Shown: positions 35,026-44,255, numbered from the stretch's first letter. The stretch is DNA of 64,000 nucleotides from Bradyrhizobium septentrionale (GCF_011516645.4 NZ_CP088285.1:6714501-6778500), one strand, 5' to 3'. Numbers and translations are program-made. The notes: generated by a model not told the origin, from the letters alone.

Positions 35026-35040
35026 ATAGCCGCAGGCTAT
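35026..35040. promoter_or_regulatory. Short palindrome upstream of the HTH-TorD gene
   Basis: ATAGCCGCAGGCTAT has 6-bp arms around 3 bases and lies about 90 bp before the GTG at 35129, in the only sizeable gap of the formate dehydrogenase operon. A palindrome this short can occur by chance. It is listed because the next protein has a DNA-binding domain. Confidence 0.3.
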
Positions 35041-35128
35041 GTCCATCGATTGACCGCCCTCCGGCACCCGAATAGTCTTTGTTACGCAAACGCAATCAAG
35101 CGCTTGGCCCCTAGGATGGGAGGGCGGT

Positions 35129-35905
35129 GTGCGCGATGCGGGCCTTGAATGTGCCATCGAAGCCGCGGGCGGCGTAGCCCAGCTAGCCCGGAAAATCGGT
35201 ATTGCCCAGCCCTCGGTGTCGAACTGGAACCGGGTGCCGGCACAACGCGTGGTTGCAGTCGAAATCGCGACGGGCGTCTCGCGAAAAATTCTTCGTCCCG
35301 ATCTCTATAGCGAGCTTGCGATATCGGACATGCTTGATCCGATCGAGGCCGGACGCGCGCAGGAATACGCATTGCTTGCGACCCTGCTCTCGTCGGCGCC
35401 GTCGCAAGGTCTCCTCGAAAAGATCGCGCAACTGAACGGCGATGTGACGCCGCTTGGGTGCGCCCACTCCGCTCTAGCGGAGGCCGCTTCGATCGCGGTC
35501 GCAACCGAGGTCGAGCGCGAATATTTCGACCTGTTCGTCGGCGTTGGGCGCGGCGAGCTGCTGCCCTACGCGTCCTACTATCTGACCGGCTTCCTCAACG
35601 AGCGCCCGCTGTCGCGACTTCGTGACGATCTGGCCGCGCTTGGCATCGAGCGGGTGGAGAGTAATCCGGAGCCCGAGGACCATGCGGCGACGCTGTGCGA
35701 GATCATGGCGGGCCTTGTGGCTGGTCGTTTCCCGGCGTCGCTCGCGGCACAGCACGCCTTCTTCGAGAAGCATGTGTCGCGCTGGATCGGACGTTTGTTC
35801 GCTGACATGGCGAAGGCCGAAAGCGCCAGGTTCTATCGAGCGGTCGGGGCGCTGGGATGCGTGTTTCTGGAGATTGAAACAGAGGCCTTCAAGTTCGCCA
35901 ATTGA
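35129..35905 (+). CDS. YdaS-like HTH domain fused to a TorD-type chaperone
   Basis: 258 residues in one frame from the GTG at 35129 (GGGAGGG just upstream). Residues 8-62 match Cro/YdaS-type HTH proteins: AIEAAGGVAQLARKIGIAQPSVSNWNRVPAQRVVAVEIATGVSRKILRPDLY. From about residue 73 it is a TorD/DmsD-like chaperone: AGRAQEYALLATLLSSAPS, GDVTPLGCAHSALAEAA, EYFDLFVGVGRGELLPYASYYLTGFL and the late HAFFEKHVSRWIGRLFADM. Such chaperones bind the Tat signal of molybdoenzymes, here the enzyme at 36156. The HTH suggests DNA binding as well. The chaperone could also start at an ATG at 35330, but that has no ribosome site. Confidence 0.82.
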   Translation: MRDAGLECAIEAAGGVAQLARKIGIAQPSVSNWNRVPAQRVVAVEIATGVSRKILRPDLYSELAISDMLDPIEAGRAQEYALLATLLSSAPSQGLLEKIAQLNGDVTPLGCAHSALAEAASIAVATEVEREYFDLFVGVGRGELLPYASYYLTGFLNERPLSRLRDDLAALGIERVESNPEPEDHAATLCEIMAGLVAGRFPASLAAQHAFFEKHVSRWIGRLFADMAKAESARFYRAVGALGCVFLEIETEAFKFAN

Positions 35906-35934
35906 CCGGCTGCCCCGGTCCAAGGAGAGGTGCA

Positions 35935-36144
35935 ATGAGCGATGAGAAGAAAATGACGGCAGGCCGCCGCGACTTCCTTCGCAAGGTCGGAATCGGCACG
36001 GTTGGTGCAGGCGCCGCGCTGGCAACCCCCTTGATCGCGCCGGCGCAGGCCGACAGCGAGAGCGAAGCTGAGAAGCGCAAGGCGCGCTACAGGGAAACCG
36101 AAGACGTGAAAGCGTATTATCGCGTCAATCGCTATCCAGGGTGA
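35935..36144 (+). CDS. Formate dehydrogenase-region Tat-signal small protein
   Basis: 69 residues from the ATG at 35935 (AAGGAGAGG upstream). The Tat motif RRDFLRKVGIGTVGAG is followed by ALATPLIAPAQA and a charged tail ending EDVKAYYRVNRYPG. This matches the small Tat-target protein that habitually precedes this type of formate dehydrogenase. It is exported to the periplasm; its role is unknown but probably structural. Confidence 0.85.
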   Translation: MSDEKKMTAGRRDFLRKVGIGTVGAGAALATPLIAPAQADSESEAEKRKARYRETEDVKAYYRVNRYPG

Positions 36145-36155
36145 GGGAGGCGGCC

Positions 36156-39101
36156 ATGCTGATCAGGAGAACACAGCGTTCCGATTCCGACCGACGTGGA
36201 TCCGTCGCGGCCCTCCTGTCCGGGCAGACTGGCGGCCTCGACCGCCGCACATTCCTGCGTCGGTCCGGTCTTGCCGGCGGCGCGCTCGCTGCGCTCAGCA
36301 CGCTGCCCCTCGGTGGCGTTCGCGAGGCGGAGGCTGCCGCCGCCGGGCCGCTGACCGCGGGAGCGACGGCGCGCAAGAGCATCTGCACGCATTGCTCGGT
36401 TGGATGCACCGTGACTGCGGAAGTGCTGAACGGCGTATGGATCGGCCAGGAGCCGACCTGGGATTCCCCGATCAATCGCGGATCGCATTGTGCCAAGGGC
36501 GCCTCGGTGCGCGAGCTCGTGCACAGCGAGCGCCGGTTGCGCTATCCGATGAAGCTGGTGGGCGGGCAGTGGACCCGGGTCTCCTGGGAGACCGCGATCA
36601 ACGAGATCGGCGACAAGCTGCTGGAGGTCCGCGAGAAGTCGGGACCGGATTCCGTCTATTGGCTCGGATCGGCCAAGATGACCAACGAGGGATCCTATCT
36701 GTTCCGCAAGCTCGGCGCGTTCTGGGGCACCAACAACACCGACCATCAGGCGCGTATCTGCCATTCGACGACCGTCACCGGTGTGGCCAACACCTGGGGT
36801 TACGGCGCGATGACCAACAGCTTCAACGACATCCGCAACGCCAAGACCCAGATGATCATGGGCGGCAATCCGGCCGAGGCGCATCCGGTGTCGTTGCAGC
36901 ACCTGCTCGAGGGCAAGGAACTGCAAAAGGCCAACTTCATCGTCATCGACCCGCGCCTGACGCGAACCGCGGCGCACGCGACTGAGTATGTCCGCATGCG
37001 GCCAGGCACCGACATTCCGGTGCTCTACGGCATGATGTGGCACATCCTGCAGAACGGCTGGGAGGACAAGGAATTCATCCGGCAGCGCGTCTATGGTTTC
37101 GACGATCTTCGCAAGGAGGTCGAAAAATGGAATCCGGAGGAGGTCGAGCGCGTTGCCGGCATTCCCGGTGAACAGCTCAAGCGTGTCGCGAAGATGTTCG
37201 CAACGGAAAAGCCGTCGACGCTGATCTGGGCCATGGGTCAGACTCAGAAGACGGTCGGCACCGCCAATGTGCGGGCGAGTTGCATCCTGCTCCTGATGAC
37301 TGGAAATGTCGGCGGACCGGGCATGGGCGCCAACATCTTCCGCGGCCATGACAACGTGCAGGGCGCGACCGATGTCGGGCTCGATATCGTCACGCTGCCG
37401 TTCTACTACGGGCTCGCGGAAGGCGCGTGGAAGCACTGGTCGCGGGTTTGGGAGGTCGACTATGACTTCCTGAAGTCGCGCTTCGACTCCAAGCAGATCA
37501 TGGAAGCGCCCGGCATCCCGCTCACGCGCTGGTTCGAAGCGGTGACGTTGCCGAAAGACCAGGTCGCGCAGAAAGACAATGTGCGGGCGGTGTTCGTGCA
37601 GGGACACGCCTCCAACAGCATCACCCGCATTCCGGAATCCCTGAATGGTCTGAAGGCGCTCGACCTGCTGGTCATCGCCGACCCGCATCCGACCACCTGG
37701 ACCTCGCTCGCCGTGGAGGCCGGGCGCAAGGACGGTCTCTACATTCTCCCGGTCGCCACCCAATTCGAGTGCAAGGGGTCCCGGGTCGCCTCGAACCGCT
37801 CGCTGCAATGGGGCGAGCAGATCGTGAAGCCGATCTTCGAATCCAGGGACGACCTCGAGGTCATCTATCGCCTGGCGAACAAGTTCGGCTTCGCCGACAA
37901 GATGTTCAAGAACATCAAGGTCGAGAACAATCTGCCCGAGGCCCAGGACATCCTGCGCGAAATGAATCGCGGCAGCTGGTCGACCGGCTATTGCGGGCAA
38001 TCGCCCGAGCGTCTCAAGGCCCATATGAAGAACCAGGCGAAGTTCGACATGCTGACGATGCGGGCGCCGAAGGACGATCCGGAAGTCGGCGGCGACTATT
38101 ACGGCCTGCCCTGGCCGTGCTGGGGCTCGCCGGAGGTCAGGCATCCGGGCACTCCGCTGCTCTACAACACAAACCTCGGCGTGATGGATGGCGGCGGCAC
38201 GTTCCGGCCGCGCTTCGGCATCGAACGTGAGGAGAAGCTGGCCGACGGCTCGACGCGGAAGGTCAGCCTGCTCGCCGACGGGTCCTATTCGAAGGATTCG
38301 GAAATCAAGGACGGCTATCCGGAATTCACGCTGGCGAGCCTGAAGAAGCTCGGCTGGGACAAGGATCTGACGGAAGCGGAGATGGCCACGATCAACAGGA
38401 TCAATCCGGCCACCCCTGACGCGGTGTCGTGGTCGCTCGACCTTTCGGGCGGCATTCAGCGCGTCGCGTTGATGCATGGCTGCGTGCCTTACGGCAACGG
38501 CAAGGCGCGCATGAATGCGTTCGGGCTGCCGGATCCCATTCCGGTTCACCGCGAGCCGATCTACACGCCGCGCGTCGATCTGGTCGCCAAGTATCCGACG
38601 CTGCCAGACGCGAAGCAGTTCCGCATGCCCAACATCGGGTTCTCCGTGCAGAAGGCCGCGGTGGAGAAGGGGATTGCCAAGCAATTCCCGCTCATCCTCT
38701 CCTCGGGCCGCCTGGTCGAATACGAGGGCGGTGGCGAAGAGACGCGAACCAATCCGTGGCTCGCCGAACTCCAGCAGGACATGTTCATCGAGATCAGCCC
38801 CGTTGATGCCGCCGATCGCGGCATCAAGGATGGCGGCTGGGTCTGGGTGAGCGGTGCTGAAAACAACGCGCGTGCCAGAATGAAGGCGCTGGTCACCGAA
38901 CGGGTGGGGAAGGGCGTTGCCTGGATGCCCTTCCACTTCGGTGGCTGGCTCGCGGGCAAGGACCTTCGCGGCAATTACCCGAAGGGGACCGATCCGATCG
39001 TGCTTGGCGAAAGCGCCAATACGATCACGACCTATGGCTATGATCCTGCGACCAATATGCAGGAGACCAAGGTCACCCTCTGCCAGATCGTCGCAGCCTA
39101 G
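36156..39101 (+). CDS. fdhA: Formate dehydrogenase alpha subunit (molybdopterin, Tat-exported)
   Basis: 981 residues from the ATG at 36156 (GAGGGAGG upstream). The Tat signal is DRRTFLRRSGLAGGALAAL. The first [4Fe-4S] site is CTHCSVGCTV with the fourth Cys in GSHCAKG. The metal ligand lies in HQARICHSTTV: Cys is encoded where E. coli FdnG has selenocysteine. Further bis-MGD motifs include MIMGGNPAEAHPVS and LIWAMGQTQKTVG. It oxidises formate to CO2 on the periplasmic side and passes electrons to the beta subunit. A GTG start at 36141 overlapping the previous stop is possible. Confidence 0.95.
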   Translation: MLIRRTQRSDSDRRGSVAALLSGQTGGLDRRTFLRRSGLAGGALAALSTLPLGGVREAEAAAAGPLTAGATARKSICTHCSVGCTVTAEVLNGVWIGQEPTWDSPINRGSHCAKGASVRELVHSERRLRYPMKLVGGQWTRVSWETAINEIGDKLLEVREKSGPDSVYWLGSAKMTNEGSYLFRKLGAFWGTNNTDHQARICHSTTVTGVANTWGYGAMTNSFNDIRNAKTQMIMGGNPAEAHPVSLQHLLEGKELQKANFIVIDPRLTRTAAHATEYVRMRPGTDIPVLYGMMWHILQNGWEDKEFIRQRVYGFDDLRKEVEKWNPEEVERVAGIPGEQLKRVAKMFATEKPSTLIWAMGQTQKTVGTANVRASCILLLMTGNVGGPGMGANIFRGHDNVQGATDVGLDIVTLPFYYGLAEGAWKHWSRVWEVDYDFLKSRFDSKQIMEAPGIPLTRWFEAVTLPKDQVAQKDNVRAVFVQGHASNSITRIPESLNGLKALDLLVIADPHPTTWTSLAVEAGRKDGLYILPVATQFECKGSRVASNRSLQWGEQIVKPIFESRDDLEVIYRLANKFGFADKMFKNIKVENNLPEAQDILREMNRGSWSTGYCGQSPERLKAHMKNQAKFDMLTMRAPKDDPEVGGDYYGLPWPCWGSPEVRHPGTPLLYNTNLGVMDGGGTFRPRFGIEREEKLADGSTRKVSLLADGSYSKDSEIKDGYPEFTLASLKKLGWDKDLTEAEMATINRINPATPDAVSWSLDLSGGIQRVALMHGCVPYGNGKARMNAFGLPDPIPVHREPIYTPRVDLVAKYPTLPDAKQFRMPNIGFSVQKAAVEKGIAKQFPLILSSGRLVEYEGGGEETRTNPWLAELQQDMFIEISPVDAADRGIKDGGWVWVSGAENNARARMKALVTERVGKGVAWMPFHFGGWLAGKDLRGNYPKGTDPIVLGESANTITTYGYDPATNMQETKVTLCQIVAA

Positions 39102-39115
39102 AAGGAGCAACGCAC

Positions 39116-39712
39116 ATGGCTCGGATGAAATTCCTCTGCGACGCCGACCGCTGCATCGAGTGCAATGCCTGCGTCACCGCCTGCAAGAACGAGCACGAGG
39201 TGCCCTGGGGCATCAACCGGCGCCGCGTCGTCACGATCAACGACGGCAAGCCCGGAGAGCGATCGATCTCCATGGCTTGCATGCACTGCACCGATGCGCC
39301 CTGCGCGGCGGTCTGCCCGGTGAACTGCTTCTACACCACCGCCGATGGCGTCGTGCTTCATTCCAAGGATCTGTGCATCGGCTGCGGCTATTGCTTCTAC
39401 GCGTGTCCGTTCGGCGCGCCGCAATACCCGAAGATCGGCAATTTCGGCTCCCGCGGCAAAATGGACAAGTGCACGTTCTGCGCCGGCGGCCCCGAGGCCG
39501 ACGGCAGCAAGGAGGAGTACGAGAAGTATGGGGCCAATCGCCTCGCCGAGGGGAAATTGCCGCTCTGCGCCGAGATGTGCTCCACCAAATCGCTGCTCGC
39601 CGGCGATGGCGAGATCATCGCCCAGATCTACAAGGAACGTGTGATGAAGCGCGGCTACGGCTCGGGCGCCTGGGGCTGGAAAACCGCCTATCGCGAGACG
39701 ATCGAATCCTGA
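39116..39712 (+). CDS. fdhB: Formate dehydrogenase beta subunit, four [4Fe-4S] clusters
   Basis: 198 residues, with AAGGAG 9 bases before the ATG. Four cysteine groups: CIECNACVTACKNEH, CMHCTDAPCAAVCPVNC, CIGCGYCFYACPFGAPQYP and CTFCAGG with a later CAEMCSTKSLL. This is the normal FDH3-type electron-transfer subunit, which relays electrons from the alpha subunit to the cytochrome b subunit. It lacks its own signal and should be carried out with the Tat-exported alpha subunit. Confidence 0.94.
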   Translation: MARMKFLCDADRCIECNACVTACKNEHEVPWGINRRRVVTINDGKPGERSISMACMHCTDAPCAAVCPVNCFYTTADGVVLHSKDLCIGCGYCFYACPFGAPQYPKIGNFGSRGKMDKCTFCAGGPEADGSKEEYEKYGANRLAEGKLPLCAEMCSTKSLLAGDGEIIAQIYKERVMKRGYGSGAWGWKTAYRETIES

Positions 39713-39744
39713 AGGCGGGTTCGCGCAAATACCGGGAGGAGCTC

Positions 39745-40746
39745 ATGGCGTCTCTGGCAAAATACATCCGTCTCGCCCTGGGCGCATGGGCGCTTGCGTT
39801 GATGATCACGGCGTCGGTGCCGTCCATCGCCCAGCAGGTCAATCCGACCGCAAGCGCGGTGAAGGAGCAACAGCTTCTTCAGGAGCTCAACCGGATCGAG
39901 GGACGCGTCAGCATTCCCGATCAGCGGTCAGGCGTGCTGGAGCAGCCGGCGGGGCGCGAGTGGCGGGAATTCCGCAACGTCACCCTGCGCTGGGTCGGCG
40001 GAGTTGCCATCCTCGGCATGCTCGTGGCGCTCGTCGCCTTCTATCTCATCCGCGGCATGGTCCGCCTCCAGAGCGGGAGGTCGGGGCGCACGATCGTGCG
40101 CTTCGGCGCCTTTGAGCGCTTCGTGCACTGGATGACGGCGACCTGCTTCATCATTCTGGCAATCTCCGGACTGAACATCACCTTCGGCCGTCCGCTGCTG
40201 TTGCCGCTGATCGGCCACGAAGCATTCTCCGAATGGTCGCAATGGGCCAAATACGCGCATAACTATTTGAGCTTTCCGTTCACCATCGGAGTGGTGTTGA
40301 TCTTCCTGATGTGGCTCGGCGGCAATGTCCCGAACAGGGTCGATGTCGAGTGGATCAAGCGCGGCGGCGGTATCGTGGGGCACGACCATCCGCCGGCCTA
40401 TCGTTTCAACGCCGGACAGAAGGCGGTCTACTGGATCGTCGTGATCGGCGGCGCTGCCGTTGCGATCACCGGATATGAGCTGATGTTCCCGTTCTACCTG
40501 TCCGGCATCGAAGGAATGCAATTGGCCGCGGTGATCCACGCGATTGTCTCGGTCCTGTTCGTCGCGGTGATGCTGGCCCACATCTACATCGGCACCATCG
40601 GCATGCAGGGCGCCTTCGAGGCGATGGGCAGTGGCGTCGTGGATGTCAATTGGGCGAAGGAGCACCACAGCCTGTGGCTGGAGGAGGAGACGCGCGCCGC
40701 GGCCAATGATGCGCGCTCGAAGCCGGCCGCCACGGCGGCGGAGTAG
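39745..40746 (+). CDS. fdhC: Formate dehydrogenase gamma subunit (cytochrome b)
   Basis: 333 residues from the ATG at 39745 (GGGAGGAG upstream). After a signal-like helix and a periplasmic segment there are about four to five membrane helices. Likely haem ligands are in RFVHWMTATCFIILAISGL, YAHNYLSFPFTIGVVLIF and AAVIHAIVSVLFVAVMLAHIYIG. It anchors the enzyme and delivers electrons to quinone. The Ala/Lys-rich C-terminus (ARSKPAATAAE) is cytoplasmic. Last gene of the operon. Confidence 0.93.
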   Translation: MASLAKYIRLALGAWALALMITASVPSIAQQVNPTASAVKEQQLLQELNRIEGRVSIPDQRSGVLEQPAGREWREFRNVTLRWVGGVAILGMLVALVAFYLIRGMVRLQSGRSGRTIVRFGAFERFVHWMTATCFIILAISGLNITFGRPLLLPLIGHEAFSEWSQWAKYAHNYLSFPFTIGVVLIFLMWLGGNVPNRVDVEWIKRGGGIVGHDHPPAYRFNAGQKAVYWIVVIGGAAVAITGYELMFPFYLSGIEGMQLAAVIHAIVSVLFVAVMLAHIYIGTIGMQGAFEAMGSGVVDVNWAKEHHSLWLEEETRAAANDARSKPAATAAE

Positions 40747-40775
40747 GGCAACGCCGCCTCTCGGGGGCGAGATCG

Positions 40776-40898
40776 CTAAAGCCGCACGGCCGTCGTTGCA
40801 AAGGCCTCTGCGACCGGCTCTTGCACGCGGTCAAGAACCGCGGCGCTGACTCCCGCCACAACGACGGCGGCCGCGCAGGCGAGCAGGAAGGCTCTCAT
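40776..40898 (-). CDS. Small membrane or exported peptide (40 aa)
   Basis: MRAFLLACAAAVVVAGVSAA is followed by VLDRVQEPVAEAFATTAVRL. GGGAGG lies 6 bases before the ATG at 40898, and that ribosome site is part of a 17-bp tandem duplication. Small proteins with this plan (a hydrophobic start, then an xxVQEPVAxAFATxxVRL tail) recur in Bradyrhizobium. Function unknown; convergent with the formate dehydrogenase operon. Confidence 0.6.
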   Translation of the reverse strand: MRAFLLACAAAVVVAGVSAAVLDRVQEPVAEAFATTAVRL

Positions 40899-40930
40899 GG
40901 CTATCCTCCCAAAATGGCTATCCTCCCAAA
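40897..40930. repeat. Perfect 17-bp tandem duplication over a ribosome site
   Basis: ATGGCTATCCTCCCAAA occurs twice in direct succession (40897-40913 and 40914-40930). On the minus strand each copy contains GGGAGG and a CAT/ATG, so the small gene at 40776 has a duplicated translation start region. The second ATG is out of frame. Confidence 0.8.
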
Positions 40931-41399
40931 GAGGTCGAGTGCAGCGAGAGATTACACAAAATCGATCGTCACGGACAGCGCTGCTTTCCCGCGCCGTTGC
41001 CTCGACGCTTGCTTCTGGCGCATCGCGGTGCCCGGCATCACAGCCATTGCCGTCGTGGCGGGTTATCGGGCACCCGTGCTGCAAAATGCGGCTCCGCCAT
41101 TTCGTCGCGTAATCCGGCAACCACGCCTCGCACGGCACGGATAACAGATGTCGAGGCGATGACGAGCCCGTTGATGGAAAATCAGGACGCGGGCGGCGGC
41201 CACCATAAAGAATCAAATTCGCCGGTGGATCGACCAGGGTCCGCGTGCGCCCGGCGCCAGCCGCGCAACACGGCAACGGGGCATTCAGACGATCACTGCA
41301 AAATGACCAAGCTGACCAAACTGGCAAATGGATTTGTGAATCGAAATCCTTGATTGGAGTTGGTTGATACCCTAATACCGTCATCGGCAGGGGTGATGC
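40931..41399. other. Intergenic region before the response regulator
   Basis: About 470 bp without a supported gene. Presumably holds the promoter of the regulator-kinase pair and of the small minus-strand gene; no clear operator was found. Confidence 0.4.
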
Positions 41400-42062
41400 A
41401 TGTGCGGGCTGGTTAAAGCGATCATTGCTGACGATCACGCCGTGGTTCGGGAAGGGCTGAAACAGCTTCTGTCGACCGTGGACCAGCTTACAATCGGCGG
41501 AGAAGCCGCCGACGGCGAAGCCGTTCACCGGCTGCTGAACGAGAGCTCCGCCGATCTTCTGATACTCGATCTCGGCATGCCGGGTGTGGGCGGGTTTCAG
41601 TTCATAGCGAAGCTGAAAGCCGAATGGCCTGAGCTGCGCGTTCTTGTCCTCACCGCCAATGTTGAGCCACGTTCCGTTCGGGCAGCCTTTTCCGCGGGCG
41701 CGAACGGCTATTTGACCAAGAGCGGCGATCCGTCGGAGCTCATCGCTGCAATCGATGCCATCAGAAAGGGCAACGCCTATGTGGCGGAGGAGGTTCGCTT
41801 TGCGGTGGACCAGCATGACGGCCTGAATGAAACCCCGGAGTTCACGGCTGCGATCATATCTCCGGTCACGCTGACAAGGCGTGAGCGGCAAATCCTGGGG
41901 ATGATCCCTCATGGCGCCACCAGCCGCGACATCGCCAACCGTCTCGGCATCAGTCTGCTGACCGCCCGGAAGCATCGCGAAAACCTGATGCGGAAGCTCG
42001 ATCTGCATAGTGGTGCCGAATTGACGGCCTACGCGATCCGTCTCGGCCTTCCAGCGGGCTAG
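41400..42062 (+). CDS. LuxR/FixJ-type response regulator
   Basis: 220 residues. The receiver has the acidic pocket IIADDH and phospho-acceptor Asp57 in LLILDLGMPG, with Lys in YLTKSGDPSEL. The C-terminal LuxR HTH is LTRRERQILGMIPHGATSRDIANRLGISLLTARKHRENLMRKL. The next gene is a hybrid kinase 61 bp downstream, so they probably form a pair. Candidate targets are the palindromes at 43910, 45189 and 53037 in the peptide-export locus. This is inference from position only. Confidence 0.92.
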   Translation: MCGLVKAIIADDHAVVREGLKQLLSTVDQLTIGGEAADGEAVHRLLNESSADLLILDLGMPGVGGFQFIAKLKAEWPELRVLVLTANVEPRSVRAAFSAGANGYLTKSGDPSELIAAIDAIRKGNAYVAEEVRFAVDQHDGLNETPEFTAAIISPVTLTRRERQILGMIPHGATSRDIANRLGISLLTARKHRENLMRKLDLHSGAELTAYAIRLGLPAG

Positions 42063-42123
42063 CTAGCGCAGCGGCAACTGGCGAACGAAGCCGCCGCACC
42101 TGTCGGCGCGTGGAGAGGTTTCA

Positions 42124-43893
42124 ATGCAAGAAGACAAGATACGCGAGGCGCTCGTCGAGCTCTTGTATCGTAATTCCTATGGCGTGGTGGCCTCCAACGT
42201 CCTGATCTCCCTGGCGGCGGCGTACGTCCTGAGGAACACCGTACCGGCGAGCTGGTTGGTCGGATGGCTCGGTGCGCTGTATCTGCTCACCGCCATACGC
42301 GTCCTGGCGGCGCGCCGGTTCTTCAGCCGGAATCGAGAACCAGCGTCTGTGTTGCGATGGGCGTGGCTCGCGGCTTCTTTTTCTTGCGTGTCGGGCCTGC
42401 TGTGGGGAATGCTCGGCTGGGTCGGGTTCGTTCCTGAACAGCCCGTTCCTTTTTTATTCACCGCTGTTGCCTTGACCGGTCTGGTCTGCGGCACGGTTCC
42501 GTCGCTCTCGGCCTTTCCGCCGGCTCTGATCGGCTCGATCATCGCAACGGTGCTGCCGGTCATGGCGCGCTCCTTTATCAATGGAGGTGATGCCTCCGGC
42601 GCATATCTCGCCCTGCTTACGGGGCTTGTGGCCATCAATTTCTACTACTGCCGCACGACGCACCGCATGCTGCGTGAGACCATCAGGTTGCGTCTGGAAA
42701 ATGTCGAGCTCGTCAGCCACTTGCAGGAAGAACGCGACCGCGCGCAAGCCGCCGATCGTGCGAAAACGCGTTTCCTTGCGGCCGCCAGTCATGACCTGCG
42801 CCAGCCGATCCATGCCTTGAGCCTGCTGATCGCCACGCTCGCGGCGCTGGGTCACCGCGGCGCTGTCCAATCCGGCGATGCACGCGATCTGGCCGGCAAG
42901 GCAAAATCCATTGTAGGCAACCTCAGCGCCCTCCTGAACGGACTGCTCGATATCTCCCGGCTTGATGCCGGCGTCGTCACTGTTGCGAAGGAGACGGTGA
43001 ATCTCTCCCAGCTGTTCTACCAGCTCAACAACGAGTTCGCTTCCGTTGCGAAGGATCGCGGCCTTGATTGGCGTGTCGTTGAAAGCCGTCTCCAGGTGGA
43101 CAGCGATCCCATGATGCTGAAACGGGTGTTGGGAAATCTGCTGTCGAATGCCTTTCGCTACACGGGATCCGGCGGCGTTCTGCTCGGCTGCCGCAGGCGC
43201 GGCGCGTCGGTGGAAATCCAGATATGGGATACTGGCCCCGGCATCCCGGCAGATCAGCAGACAATGGTCTTCGAGGAATTCGTGCAATTGCAGAACCCGG
43301 CGAGGGATCGCACGCAAGGGCTTGGCCTTGGCCTCGCCATCGTTCGCCGCACCGCCGCGCTGCTGCAACATCCGCTGAAACTGGTCTCCGTCACCGGGCG
43401 CGGCTCGATGTTTTCCGTTACGGTTCCGCAAGCCAATGCGGTGGCGGCTCCCTTGCCCGAGAGCGCGGCATCACCCGCAGCCACCGCCGTCAGCATCATG
43501 GTCGTGGAAGACGAGGAGGACGTTCTCGATATCATGGTGCAGTTGCTCACGCTGCAGGGGCATCGGGTCTATGCCGGCCGGTCTGCCGCTGAGGTGCAAC
43601 AGATTCATGCGGAGGCGATGATAACAGGCGATGCACCGGTCGATCTGATCATCGCCGACTACCGCCTCGGAGATGGTGCTACGGGGCTGGAGGCCATCGA
43701 GGCTCTTTGCGCCCATATCGGCCGCGCGGTGCCTGCCTTTATCGTAACCGGCGATACCTCGCCGTCGCGCATCAAGGAAGCGACCGCCAGCGGTTATCGT
43801 GTTCTGCACAAGCCGATCAGCGGCGAGGAATTGCACGATGCGATCGTCGCAGCCTGCGTCGACGGCAAGCAAGCAATCATGAGTGATTGCTGA
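42124..43893 (+). CDS. Hybrid sensor histidine kinase
   Basis: 589 residues. The N-terminus has about six membrane helices (residues 20-175) with almost no periplasmic loops, so the signal may be sensed in the membrane. The HisKA site is FLAAASHDLRQPIHAL with His223. The ATPase boxes are NLLSNAFRYTGSGG, IWDTGPGIP and GLGLGLAIVRR. A C-terminal receiver follows (MVVEDEEDVL, DLIIADYRLGDGATG, VLHKPISGEEL). It probably phosphorylates the adjacent LuxR-type regulator. No PAS domain is seen. Confidence 0.92.
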   Translation: MQEDKIREALVELLYRNSYGVVASNVLISLAAAYVLRNTVPASWLVGWLGALYLLTAIRVLAARRFFSRNREPASVLRWAWLAASFSCVSGLLWGMLGWVGFVPEQPVPFLFTAVALTGLVCGTVPSLSAFPPALIGSIIATVLPVMARSFINGGDASGAYLALLTGLVAINFYYCRTTHRMLRETIRLRLENVELVSHLQEERDRAQAADRAKTRFLAAASHDLRQPIHALSLLIATLAALGHRGAVQSGDARDLAGKAKSIVGNLSALLNGLLDISRLDAGVVTVAKETVNLSQLFYQLNNEFASVAKDRGLDWRVVESRLQVDSDPMMLKRVLGNLLSNAFRYTGSGGVLLGCRRRGASVEIQIWDTGPGIPADQQTMVFEEFVQLQNPARDRTQGLGLGLAIVRRTAALLQHPLKLVSVTGRGSMFSVTVPQANAVAAPLPESAASPAATAVSIMVVEDEEDVLDIMVQLLTLQGHRVYAGRSAAEVQQIHAEAMITGDAPVDLIIADYRLGDGATGLEAIEALCAHIGRAVPAFIVTGDTSPSRIKEATASGYRVLHKPISGEELHDAIVAACVDGKQAIMSDC

Positions 43894-43900
43894 AACATTA

Positions 43901-43929
43901 GACGACGAAATACGACGTCTGCCGTATCG
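43901..43929. promoter_or_regulatory. Conserved palindromic element, copy A
   Basis: GACGACGAAA is followed by ATACGAC-GTCT-GCCGTAT (43910-43927) and CG. It has the same layout as the copies at 45180 and 53028. It lies 8 bp after the kinase stop and about 155 bp before the small gene at 44082, in the 5' region of the TauE/SafE gene. Confidence 0.65.
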
Positions 43930-44081
43930 CTCGCGAATCAACCCAACGATATCCTTCACCTGGACGCGCTTGAACGGCAGCCGATCTCGAACCCGGCTGT
44001 TGGGAGCAGGAGTGTGCCATCAACGGGGGCTGTCATGACGGGCAGCTTCGCTCCGAGCGCGTGCGGGAAGGCAAGTTGGAT

Positions 44082-44255
44082 ATGGCAATGACCGATAGCT
44101 CCCACGCCCGGCGGCCATCGCCGGCTCTCAAGGCGTGGACAATCGCCGTCCTGGCCGGCTTCGGCATTTTGCACGTCGTCGGGGGATACATGCTGCATCA
44201 CGCGCCGAGGTTCCGACCCATCGAAACGGCACCAACGGCGATCCAGGGCGACTAG
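44082..44255 (+). CDS. Small single-pass membrane protein
   Basis: 57 residues from the ATG at 44082 (MAMTDSSHARRPSP), with GGGAAGG upstream. One helix is evident (AWTIAVLAGFGILHVVGGYML), followed by HHAPRFRPIETAPTAIQGD. It is probably an inner-membrane peptide. It lies between element A and the TauE/SafE gene and may be co-transcribed with it. No family recognised. Confidence 0.5.
   Translation: MAMTDSSHARRPSPALKAWTIAVLAGFGILHVVGGYMLHHAPRFRPIETAPTAIQGD

Noticed and set aside
36750..36790. Selenocysteine (in-frame TGA) in formate dehydrogenase
   Set aside because: The codon in ARICHS is TGC, so this is a Cys-type enzyme and no SECIS element is needed.
36132..39110. A 992-codon open frame on the minus strand
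   Set aside because: It is antisense to the formate dehydrogenase alpha gene, has no recognisable domain and arises from high-GC codon bias.
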